Origin: a virus
Strand: one strand, 5' to 3'
Virus record (IMG/VR): IMGVR_UViG_3300042893_000474
Coordinates: 1-64,000 of that record
Length of the DNA stretch: 64,000 nucleotides
In this document: positions 33,906 to 43,500 of the stretch, in pieces
Numbering within the stretch: the first letter of the stretch is position 1
Layout of the letters: every line of letters starts with the position of its first letter
Notes under the pieces: generated by a model
Seen by the model: only the letters and a program-made list of their open reading frames with translations
The model's database searches: none
Told to the model about the DNA's origin: nothing
Translations under genes and position numbers: made by a program

Positions 33906-35551
33906 AAAAACAGATGATAAAACGGGCTGATGGTTCATATTCACAAAGAGGTCTTTGGGATAACATCCGTGCAAATCGTGGTAGTGGTAAGAAACCTACT
34001 GCTCAGATGCTTAAACAAGAACGTAAGATTAAATCTAACATGGCTGAGGGAGGTGTAAACAATCCTGGATTCCAAGCATTGCCAGGATACGTTCAAGCTA
34101 AAATTAGAGCTAATATGCAAGAGGGAGGAATGACAGGTTCCCCTATTGTAGATATGATTAATAATCAATCTCAGATGCCTATGATGCAAATGGGAGGAAA
34201 TATGCCTCAAACTAGTGCAGGTCGTTCTGTACTTCAAGAAGCTATGGCAATGAGTACAATGCAGATGGGAGGTAAAATGCCTGCTGATATTGCACGTGCT
34301 CGTTTTATGGCTGCTGCTAATGGTGATGCCTCTAAAGCAAAAGAAACTGCTTCTAAGTATGGATACAAAATGCAAAATGGTGCTTTGAACTTAATGGGAG
34401 TTCCTAACATGAATGCAGGCACACCAGGGTTTGATTTTGCAAAAGCTTCTGCATATGCCACTGCACCTAAAGAAGAAGTTCCTACTGATATAGAGAGAAT
34501 GCAAGCTGTAGACATTAAAAAGAAACGTTCTTTTATGGATAGAGTAAAAGGCAATGTAAGAAGGGCAGGAAGAGCTGTTGGATTAGGTAGCCCTGTTCCT
34601 AAGACAGACTCTCAGCAAGTAATGGATGAAGTGATTGGTCAAGTTAGAGCAGACGAACAAGCACGTATAAAATCTAACGCACCTACTACTGCCGAGACAA
34701 GTAGAACTGCATTTAATAAAATTAAATCTGGCGATGTGTCAATGAAAAATATAGGTGACTATATGGAAGGTTTTGGTACTTATTTAAATGCAAGTAGCGA
34801 CAGAAATGTAGTAACTGATTTATTTGATATTACGGCAACAGGAGCAGCAGCAGTTGGTGCTGGTAATGCAGCAAATAATATTCTACAAACTAAACAAGCT
34901 GCACAACTAGCAATGCAATCTCCTGTTGGTAAAGCATTAGATTTAGTAAACCCACTTAGTATTGGAGCTAATTTAGTTTCAGGTACTGCAGATGCAATGG
35001 GAGAATTATCTGAAGGTAATTATGGAGAAGCTACTGGAGTTGCTGCTAAGACAGCAGCACTTGCTGCTTTAAAAGGTAAAGCAGGAAATGTATCTAAAAA
35101 TGCCCTAGGCAGAACAGCTAGTGCTATAAATAGAACTAAAGTAGGAAGTGCTGCAAGTAACGCTATTGGTTCTGCTACTAGACATGGAGTAGGACATCAA
35201 CTTGAGCATGCAGGACAACACATGTTACTCTCTCCTCTCCTAGCACATAAGAATGGAGGTACTATCCAAGATATGTACTATATGAAGAAGGGTGGACAGT
35301 TCCCAGACCGTTATAAGAAGATGGGATTTAGCGGAGTAGACAAACCTAAAAGAACTACAAGCGGAGGTAAGAGTCATGCAGTAGTTACTAAGGTTGATGG
35401 CAATTATAAATTAATTCGTTTTGGTCAAGCAGGTGTAACAGGAGATAGAACTAATACTAAGCGAGCAGCATCTTTTAAATCACGTCACGCAAAGAATATA
35501 GCTAAAGGTAAATCTTCAGCTGCATACTGGGCTAATAAAGTAAAATGGTAA
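33902..35551 (+). CDS. Virion protein with MxxGG motifs and C-terminal RFGQ/HAKN domain
   Basis: 549 residues. The first 130 have four M-x-x-GG units (MAEGG, MQEGG, MQMGG twice) and a NNPGFQALPGYVQAKIRANM motif known from phage virion proteins. The middle (about 290-420) is Ala/Gly-rich and amphipathic, possibly membrane-active. The last 65 residues (SHAVVTKVDGNYKLIRFGQ...SFKSRHAKNIAKGKSSAAYW) form a conserved basic domain found in phages and giant viruses. DMYYMKKGG starts at 457. Probably ejected cargo or an inner tail component. ATGA overlap with the previous gene. Confidence 0.65.
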   Translation: MKKQMIKRADGSYSQRGLWDNIRANRGSGKKPTAQMLKQERKIKSNMAEGGVNNPGFQALPGYVQAKIRANMQEGGMTGSPIVDMINNQSQMPMMQMGGNMPQTSAGRSVLQEAMAMSTMQMGGKMPADIARARFMAAANGDASKAKETASKYGYKMQNGALNLMGVPNMNAGTPGFDFAKASAYATAPKEEVPTDIERMQAVDIKKKRSFMDRVKGNVRRAGRAVGLGSPVPKTDSQQVMDEVIGQVRADEQARIKSNAPTTAETSRTAFNKIKSGDVSMKNIGDYMEGFGTYLNASSDRNVVTDLFDITATGAAAVGAGNAANNILQTKQAAQLAMQSPVGKALDLVNPLSIGANLVSGTADAMGELSEGNYGEATGVAAKTAALAALKGKAGNVSKNALGRTASAINRTKVGSAASNAIGSATRHGVGHQLEHAGQHMLLSPLLAHKNGGTIQDMYYMKKGGQFPDRYKKMGFSGVDKPKRTTSGGKSHAVVTKVDGNYKLIRFGQAGVTGDRTNTKRAASFKSRHAKNIAKGKSSAAYWANKVKW

Positions 35552-35552
35552 T

Positions 35553-35705
35553 ATGGCAACTAAAAAAACAACCAAAGTAGTTTCTAACTCTGCTTCATTT
35601 AAAGAGAAGTCTAAAGTTAGTCGCCCTGGAGTTCATGCTAAAACTAAATCTTCTAAGTTAAAGCAGAGTAAGAACTATCAGAAAGCTTCGAGGGGTCAAG
35701 GTTAG
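35553..35705 (+). CDS. Tiny conserved basic virion protein, 50 aa
   Basis: A 50-residue ORF starting 1 base after the previous stop and ending TAG at 35703-35705. The sequence SRPGVHAKTKSSKLKQSKN followed by YQKASRGQG matches a short basic motif (PGVHxKxKxSxxKxSKNYxKxxxGQG) that recurs in phage genomes next to virion genes. The product is rich in Lys and Ser with no acidic cluster, so it probably binds nucleic acid or marks an assembly step. It is easy to miss with usual length cut-offs. Confidence 0.7.
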   Translation: MATKKTTKVVSNSASFKEKSKVSRPGVHAKTKSSKLKQSKNYQKASRGQG

Positions 35706-35738
35706 TATACTCTTGATTTTTATTGTTAATAGAGTATA
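35706..35738. repeat. Inverted repeat spanning a promoter
   Basis: TATACTCT (35706-35713) and AGAGTATA (35731-35738) are perfect 8-base arms separated by 17 bases. The left arm touches the TTG element and the right arm overlaps TATATTTG. It could be an operator, or a terminator-like hairpin for the gene ending at 35705, although no T-run follows directly. Confidence 0.5.
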
Positions 35739-35742
35739 TTTG
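35713..35742 (+). promoter_or_regulatory. Bacteroidota-type promoter for the cargo operon
   Basis: TTG at 35713-35715 and TATATTTG at 35735-35742, spacer 19 bases. It serves the five-gene block up to 55515, about 19.7 kb. The leader contains a perfect 7-base-pair hairpin, TTAACTT (35771-35777) with AAGTTAA (35781-35787), 17 bases before the start codon. Confidence 0.75.
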
Positions 35743-35803
35743 TATTTAAACTTTTTAAGTGCAAGTATATTTAACTTACAAAGTTAATTAATATTTAAAG
35801 TTA

Positions 35804-38797
35804 ATGAATACTGGAAAAAATAGAGTTAAAGGATTAAAGACTGAGCTTTTTAAGAAAAAGTATCAGACTAACCCTGTAGTAAATAACCCAACGAATCAGT
35901 TAGAGGGTAGGACTTTGTCAGACATGGTTACTGACAAAACTAAAGAATTTGAAGAAAAGTTAGCAACTCAACAAGCATACTTTAGTAGATACCCTTTAAA
36001 AATAAACAGTCCTAAGAAATATACTCCAGAAGAAATTAAGGCAATGCGTGAAGCATTTCCAATGTCTTCAGATGATTTTCAAACAGCTAATAGTTATGGG
36101 ATTACAGGAATTCCTGATTTAATGCAAGGGCAAGATGTTAACGATATTCGTACTCAAGATCAGATATTAGGACAAACTGAACTCCTCACTTCTACTCCAA
36201 AGTCACTCCAAAATTTCCAAGACCCTAACTTCAATGAAAGAGTAAAGGCAGCCTCAGAAGAATCTCTTAACGCTAAACCTAGTTCTGATAGTAATTGGAA
36301 AGATATGTTTCGTGATACTGATTGGAGAAATGTAATTCGCACAGGTACAGGGCTTGTTTCTGCTACAAAAGGAATTTATGATGATGTCCAAACAAGAGGA
36401 GACATAAACCAACGTATTCAAAATTTAAATGACCGTCCTCGTTATATGCCTAACGAATATGAGTATATGGGAAGACCAGGAAGCCAGAGTGTAATTTATG
36501 CTAAAGATGGTGCTATGATTCGTAGAGGCACAGAGTCAGGTGCAGAGGAAGCAGAGCTAGAACGTGGTGAAATGTTTATGTTGCCTAACATGGATAGTTA
36601 TGTAGTAGGAGGAAAGAAGCACTCACAAGGTGGAGAAGACTTTGTTTTGCCTGAAGGCACTATTGTATTCTCTGACCACTTAAAAGTTCCAGGATTAAAA
36701 AATACTTTTGCACAAGAAGCAAAAAAGTTTGATATAACTAAATACAAGGATACCCTTGAGAATCCCCATAGCAAGTCTGTAGATAGAACTACTGCTGAGG
36801 TTATGATGGATAGGAATATGAAAAAGCTCCAAGAGTTATTTCAGATTCAACAAGGTATTAATGGTGACTCTAATGGAGAGATGGAAGCTGAAGGTATTAA
36901 AAAAGGACAAAAAGGTTTAGTTAGTGTAGGATCCGTAGTTGCAGCAAACCAACCTCAAACTGCTTCTATGGCTCTCACTCCTGAGCAACAAAAAGAATAC
37001 TATCATAATCAAGGGATGTTTGATAACCCTAGCTATACATATGAAAATCGAGTAAAAAAAGCTTTTCCTGAAAAGTTTTCAAGTTGGAAAGAACAAGACT
37101 TGAGTATTGTAGCAGATGAGGCTGATGCATTAACTAAACAGATACAAGATAGAGTTCAAGCTGCAGAAAATAATAGAGTAGCAGCACAAGCAAACCCTAA
37201 TCCCTCTGGTACTTTAGGAGCAAACCCAGTAACAGTAGCAAATAGTGCAACCGAACAAGTTAATAAAACGGCTGACCCTAGTGCTGCAGGAACTGTAACC
37301 AATTCAAATGCAACAGATCCTTCTTCAATGCATTACAAAACTTTACCTAATGGTAAAAAAGTATTTGTAGAAGGTCAAGGAGAATTTAAAGGAAAAAGTT
37401 ATAGAGACCAGTACGGAGGAGATGTATTTAACTTAGTTAGAAACAGATTAAATGAATACGGAGAAACTTTAAACCCTACTCTTTTATCTGCTTACCAACT
37501 ACAGATTAAGGATAAGAATTTAATGGTAAAAGACTCTAACCAACTTGTAGATATTATGGAATCAGGAAACCATTCTTTAGATTCTATGAGACAATTCTAC
37601 AAAGGTATTGGCATGGAGGATGCTTTGTTTAATCCTGAGTTAGACAGATCTAAAGATGGTAATGAAAGTCAAAAGAAAACAGCTCAATTATTTGCAGACT
37701 ATGTTAAAAGTCCTCAGTACCTAGCGGATGTTAAAGCAGGTAAAGCGTCTCCTTATATTCCTTGGTTAAAGACTCAACCAAAAGAAGTTAAAAATGCTAA
37801 AGGAGAAGTAACAGGATATACTTTAGACGCTCCTGAGATGAGTCAGGAGTTTACTCAAAAATATCAAGCAGCTTACAAAGCTTTTGGGGCAGTTAAACAA
37901 ACACAGAAAGGAAAGTCCACAGACATGCTGAAAGGTTTTAGGATTGCTCCTGAAGGACTTTCGGATCACATGTGGATGGGACTTCCTATATCTCCTGTAG
38001 ATGAATGGGGAGGTAATACAACAATTGGGCAGATTAGTGCTTTTGAAGATGAAGAACCTAAAAAACCTACAAAACCTCCAGGAACTCCAGTAAAAACTAC
38101 TGATAATGGAAATACTTATAATACTCAATTAGAAAATGCTACTATGGGTAAGTATACTCCTGAAGGATTTGATTATCCTCAGTTAGCTCCAGAGATTTAT
38201 GGAGCAGCGGCTAGTCAAATGTTTGCTTATGCTCCTATGGATTACAATGCTCCATATGTAATGCCTCAGACTTTGAATATTCAACCTCAACTTCAAGATG
38301 TAGATAGTTCATATATGGCTGCACTTAATGCAGGGGCTGATCCTAACAGTGCATTGATTGCTACGTTAGGTGCTAAACAAAAACTATACTCAGAGAAACA
38401 AAACTTTGACGGACAACAAAGAGCACAAGTTGATCAAATAAATGCAAGTGCTAGGTGGCAAGAGGATGTTCAGGATATGCAGTCTTTAGACAAAGTATAC
38501 AATACTTTGATTGCAGGTGCTGACGATGCTGTTACAGCACAACGCCAAGCCCTAGTAAAATCTGCATCTGATAAACGTGCAGTTTGGAAAATGGAAGAAG
38601 CTAGAAAACAATTCTGGTATAACAATTTTGTTAAGAGCTTTGACTATGACCCTAAGACACGTTCTATGACTGTTAAAAAAGATGCAAGTAAAGAATTTGT
38701 TAATCAACTTAGTGCAGCTTACGGCAATGATTTTTCAATTCCAGAAGTAGATGAAACCGCCACTGCTACTTCAAATACTACAACAATAAATAATTAA
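35804..38797 (+). CDS. Large internal virion/cargo protein, 997 aa
   Basis: The clearest landmark is at about residues 255-345: GGKKHSQGGEDFVLPEGTIVFSDHL, FAQEAKKFDITKY, then TAEVMMDRNMKKLQELF. This is a conserved block I know from cargo-type proteins of large phages. The N-terminus is basic. The middle contains Asn/Ala/Pro-rich linkers (about 455-505) and a soluble domain (about 505-760) with aromatic residues. The C-terminal part is helical and charged. There is no signal or TM segment. It is the first gene after the 35713 promoter and probably part of the internal protein set ejected with DNA. Confidence 0.6.
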   Translation: MNTGKNRVKGLKTELFKKKYQTNPVVNNPTNQLEGRTLSDMVTDKTKEFEEKLATQQAYFSRYPLKINSPKKYTPEEIKAMREAFPMSSDDFQTANSYGITGIPDLMQGQDVNDIRTQDQILGQTELLTSTPKSLQNFQDPNFNERVKAASEESLNAKPSSDSNWKDMFRDTDWRNVIRTGTGLVSATKGIYDDVQTRGDINQRIQNLNDRPRYMPNEYEYMGRPGSQSVIYAKDGAMIRRGTESGAEEAELERGEMFMLPNMDSYVVGGKKHSQGGEDFVLPEGTIVFSDHLKVPGLKNTFAQEAKKFDITKYKDTLENPHSKSVDRTTAEVMMDRNMKKLQELFQIQQGINGDSNGEMEAEGIKKGQKGLVSVGSVVAANQPQTASMALTPEQQKEYYHNQGMFDNPSYTYENRVKKAFPEKFSSWKEQDLSIVADEADALTKQIQDRVQAAENNRVAAQANPNPSGTLGANPVTVANSATEQVNKTADPSAAGTVTNSNATDPSSMHYKTLPNGKKVFVEGQGEFKGKSYRDQYGGDVFNLVRNRLNEYGETLNPTLLSAYQLQIKDKNLMVKDSNQLVDIMESGNHSLDSMRQFYKGIGMEDALFNPELDRSKDGNESQKKTAQLFADYVKSPQYLADVKAGKASPYIPWLKTQPKEVKNAKGEVTGYTLDAPEMSQEFTQKYQAAYKAFGAVKQTQKGKSTDMLKGFRIAPEGLSDHMWMGLPISPVDEWGGNTTIGQISAFEDEEPKKPTKPPGTPVKTTDNGNTYNTQLENATMGKYTPEGFDYPQLAPEIYGAAASQMFAYAPMDYNAPYVMPQTLNIQPQLQDVDSSYMAALNAGADPNSALIATLGAKQKLYSEKQNFDGQQRAQVDQINASARWQEDVQDMQSLDKVYNTLIAGADDAVTAQRQALVKSASDKRAVWKMEEARKQFWYNNFVKSFDYDPKTRSMTVKKDASKEFVNQLSAAYGNDFSIPEVDETATATSNTTTINN

Positions 38798-38800
38798 ACT

Positions 38801-40513
38801 ATGGCTATTTCAGCACAACATACTCAATTTGTAACTAGCCCTTATATAAACGCACTTCCTGCTGAAGACCTTATCAAGGTTGCTTTAAAAAAGCAGGAGA
38901 TGTATGATGAAGGTAAAAAACAAATTAAACAGAATCTAGATAACTATGGTAAGTTACGTAGTAATATCATTAATGAAAATGAACGTAACTACTTTGACCA
39001 AGAGTTAAATAAAATGGTAAAGAACGTTCAGCAAAATGCTGGATTGGATTTTTCTAACATGTCAAATGTAGAAGCTGTAATTAACTTAGGTAAGCCTTTT
39101 GAAAACGACAACTACATTAAGACTGCTCTTGATAATGGAACAGAATATCAGCGTCGTCAAAAAGAATTAGCATCTGTACCTAAAGATAAAAGGAATGCAG
39201 ACAATGATTTAATTTATATGTACGATATCCAAAAACACATTGAAGGGGGAGGACTTGGACAAAAGTTACAAAAAAATACAAGTTACACTCAGTATGTTGA
39301 TATCAAAAAGAAATTAGCGGATATCGAAAAAGACGTACAAGGTGAGATGTCTACTATATATCGTCAAGGTCCTGCAGGGTACATTGAGAAAGTAGACATA
39401 GAAAGAAAAACTAGAGAGCAGATTGCTGCTCGTATTTCTCAAAGTCTTACACCAGATGAACAGGCGCAGATTCAAGTGCATGCACAAGCTCAAATGTATC
39501 GTATGGGTAGTGATGTTGTTTACCAAACTTGGGTAGGAGCAAACAAAGAAGAAGCGTTAATGGCTGAACAAGAATCCAAAAAAGCAATGTATGCTTTAGG
39601 AGATTTGCGAAAGGTTAAGAATCCCACAGCTCAACAACTTTCAGATATTCGAAATGCTGAAAGAGTTATTAAAGAAGCTCAAGACATTAAAGCTGCTACT
39701 AAAGCTAACATTGATATGGATCCTGATCAGTTTGATATGGGAGAGTATCTTCCTTTCTTTACCAATAGATTTATTTCTGGTATTGCAGGAAACCAAGTTA
39801 AAGAGGTAATTAAGACTGACTTAAAAGAAGATAAAGTTTATTTAAAGAACATGGAGCATCGTCAAACAATGTCAGAGATTTATGCAAGAGGTGCTGAGGA
39901 CAGAAAAAATGCTCAGTTTGAAAATGAACTTGAGTACACAACACAAAGTGGAGCATCTACTAATCTTCTTAAAGGTATTAGTAAAGTAGTAACTAATGTT
40001 ACTGGTACTACTGGTTCTGATAGAGTAAATAGTATGATTGCCCAAATTAATGCTAACACTAAATTAGGTGTTACTGTTAAAGAAAGAATGACAAGTCAGT
40101 TAGAAACTTTAAAAAGAACTTACCAATACGCTGAGGCTAATAAAGATAAAGGATATGTGGTTAGCATTAATCGTAGTTTAGGCAATGGTTATGTAACTAG
40201 TGTAGAAGATTTCTTGTCATCTGATCCTGTTCAACTTATTGAAAGTGGAGTTGCTAGTTCTATTGAAGTACGTGCTAAAACAGGAGGTACTGGTAAGTCA
40301 GGCAACAAGACCCCTGAACAGATAGAAGCTGAAGAAGGTGCAAAGACAAGAGGAGAATTAAATGCAAAAGCTAAATTCTTTGAAACCAATCCAGAGTTAG
40401 GTAAAATGCTTTTTGGTAAAACTGGTACTGCTGGTGGAGGAGGTGAAAAAACACCGACTGCAGAAGATTTAAAGAAGACAGCTGAAGCAATCAAAAAGAA
40501 AACTGACAGCTAA
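38801..40513 (+). CDS. Helical cargo protein, 570 aa
   Basis: Mostly helical and strongly charged. The N-terminus (TQFVTSPYINALPAEDLIKVALKKQEMYDEGKKQI) resembles N-termini of crAss-like internal proteins. Coiled-coil-like helices run through residues about 130-300, and Lys/Glu-rich sequence ends the protein. No enzyme motif seen. TAATG overlap with the next giant gene means the two are translated together, so they may form a complex in the virion. Confidence 0.55.
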   Translation: MAISAQHTQFVTSPYINALPAEDLIKVALKKQEMYDEGKKQIKQNLDNYGKLRSNIINENERNYFDQELNKMVKNVQQNAGLDFSNMSNVEAVINLGKPFENDNYIKTALDNGTEYQRRQKELASVPKDKRNADNDLIYMYDIQKHIEGGGLGQKLQKNTSYTQYVDIKKKLADIEKDVQGEMSTIYRQGPAGYIEKVDIERKTREQIAARISQSLTPDEQAQIQVHAQAQMYRMGSDVVYQTWVGANKEEALMAEQESKKAMYALGDLRKVKNPTAQQLSDIRNAERVIKEAQDIKAATKANIDMDPDQFDMGEYLPFFTNRFISGIAGNQVKEVIKTDLKEDKVYLKNMEHRQTMSEIYARGAEDRKNAQFENELEYTTQSGASTNLLKGISKVVTNVTGTTGSDRVNSMIAQINANTKLGVTVKERMTSQLETLKRTYQYAEANKDKGYVVSINRSLGNGYVTSVEDFLSSDPVQLIESGVASSIEVRAKTGGTGKSGNKTPEQIEAEEGAKTRGELNAKAKFFETNPELGKMLFGKTGTAGGGGEKTPTAEDLKKTAEAIKKKTDS

Positions 40514-43500
40514 TGATTTCTCCAGGAACTATACGAGCAGCATCCTTAGTTAGTAAGGGTGTTTCTCCCGAAGCGGCTTTAAGAACCGCTAATAATATTG
40601 ATATCTATACTGAGAATAGAAGAAGTTTTTTGGCTTCTAATCCTACTACAAATCAAGTTACTCCTAATACAAGTATTAATGGTAGTAGCACTAGTGCAAT
40701 TCCAAGTACAGTAGTAAATACTCCAACACCTAGCCCAATGGCTAAAGGAGTATCTCTAGGTAACATAAACTCTTCTCTTAGTAACGTAGCAGTTAAAGCT
40801 AGTAAAGATTTTACAAAAGACGAATCAGATGCCATAAGTAAGTTAGCTGCTAGTGTAGAAAATCCTATTAAAAAGAAAGCAATTGTTTTTGGAGACCCTA
40901 CAGCTTTAATAGATGATCAAGCAACTTCTGAGGGGTTAGCTAAACTTAGTCCAAAACAATTAGGACAATTAGGAGCAAATCTTCAATCTACTTTACACCA
41001 AAACTATATTGATAATCTTCCTACTGCTTCAAGTAAACTTAATTTTGTTCCTGATCAATACAAGAATAAGAACTATGAGAAAGAATTAATCAAGAACTTA
41101 GATAAGTTATACATTGATTATAACAGTGGTTTGATGGATTCTCCTACAGTTGCAGGTTTGATGAAGGCAGAGCACACTAAAAGATTAAGTAGTTACCAAG
41201 GACTTGTTAAAGGATTTACAACTTCAAAAGATTTTAATGGGCTGTCAAAGAGCTATGAAGGTTTAATTAGTGAACTAGATCTTCAAGATAAAAATGCTAC
41301 TGATGAATTTGAGAATGCACAAAGACAATACAATCGAGGTAAGTCAGATATAAAACAAACTTCTTTAACTGTAGGGCAAGGTTCTCAAGATTACCAAAGA
41401 AACAAGAATAAATACAAAGCACTAAAAGAAGAACTATCTAGCGTATATAATAAAAGAGCTAATGCTATGTTAGCTAATGAAGTTTTAGACATAATTGATA
41501 CTAGATATAAAGAAGCTTCAAAGGTTAATCCACAGTTATCTAAAGAAAAGTTTTTTGAGCAACAGCAAAAACAATATGGATTAGATAAGAGTGCATTTGG
41601 ACTTGGTCAGATATTAGTAGAATCAGGAAGATTTGAAAGCTATCAAGACTATATTCGTTTCACTAATCCTACTAAATATTCCAAAAAGTCAACTACGGCA
41701 GGAAGAGAACAAGGCTTTACTTTAGAAGATCCTTTTGTAAAAAATAACACAGAAGCTTTAGACCTTAGTAGATCTTATGAAGGAATGTCTAACGTACAAG
41801 GGTACGACCAAACTAGAAATAGAGAAACAGGTAGCTATAAATATAACGATACTAAAGATGATCTTATTTTTACTGGTATCAAATTCGCTCAATCAATTTC
41901 AGAGGAATTAGATAATAGAACTATCAAGTCTATTAAAGAACGTGAGCAGTTAAAGTTACAGTACAATAAAAAAGAGATGCTTGGTACATCTACTAAAGAA
42001 GATAAACAACAATATGAAACTCGACTAGCAGAGTTAGATAGTCAAGTAGAGTATAGTGATTCTTTTAGCAAAACAATTCCAGAAGTATACAAGTACGACA
42101 AAATAAAAAACAACGGTCTTATAAAAAGTTTTGCAGAGGATCGCAGACTGTTTTTAGATCAACAAAAGAATTGGAATGATCTAAAGAATGCCCCCGTACA
42201 AACTGCTTGGTATCAAGATGTTGCTTTAAGTATGATGGTAGGCAATTTTGGTAAAACTCAAACAGGAGCTTACTGGAAAGAACTTGGAAATAGAGTGTGG
42301 GGAAAAGCATTAGGCATGGGTGCTGACATTGCAAAGTTTACTGACCAAACAATATTAAATGAAACCTTAGGAGTACCTAAGAGTGCTAGTTATAACGATA
42401 GGAATCAATTCTACAATTACATGAGGCAACGTTTAGATGTTCCTGAAGTAATTGATGAGAGAGCAAGTTTAATGGCAGGAAAACCAATTACAAGTACAAC
42501 TATTTTTTGGACAGACCCAGCAGCAAGTTGGTACAATCCTACAGGTTGGAACTTTAGTTGGAAAGGTACTTTAATGACAGGTGCAGAAACTTTACCACAG
42601 TTGTATGCTTTTTCTGGAGCAGGTAGAATAGCTCAAAGTTTAGGGGGAGGTGTTTTAAAAGCAGGATTGGCTACTGGTGTTACTACTACACTACTAGGGC
42701 AAGCTAATGCTGCCAGGTTTGCGTTGACTTTACAAAAGACAGGTAGCACAGCCGCTGCTTGGGGGAACACATTTAGAAACAGTAACAATGTTTTCTTAAA
42801 AGAAGCATTGGCTGATCGTATTCCTTCTGCTTTAGGTATGGCTACAGTAATGTACCCAGAACAATACAACAGAACTTTAGAAAGATTAGAAATGCAAGGT
42901 GTGAAGAACGCACGTAGCATTGCTCATAACGTAGCTTTGCTAAGTACAGGTATTGAACTTATTGCTGAAAACTTTGTTCCTAACATCAGATATCTAGATG
43001 ACTTTGCTGAAAAAGGAACTGGCTTTAAAAGTCTTTTAGGAAAACTAGGAGCAAAAAGTTGGATAGGTGACTTTGACCAATACCGTGCATTATACTCTGG
43101 AGTACTTGGAGATAAGTTTTCGGAAAAATCAATTAATTATTTAGCTCGTAACTCTGCAGAACTTTTTGGTAAAGTAGGAGCAGCGGGTAGATTCTATGCA
43201 TCACGTGGTGCAGAGGAAGGTATAGAAGAAGTATTTTCAGAACTTGTTAATGGTGTAATTGACGCTAAGACTAGTTATGCTAATTACCGACAGGAAGCTC
43301 CCAATGAATTAAGTTTTGATAGTATTGTAAATGCTTTTGCTGGAGGATTCTTTGTTCCTTCTGCAGGTGCTAGTAATCAGATGAAAATATACACTGAGAA
43401 TAAAAAATATTCTGCAATGTATGACATGATGATTAACTCGGATTACTACAAGAACAAAATCAATACAGCATTCAAAGCAGGTGAGATTACTCAGGAACAG

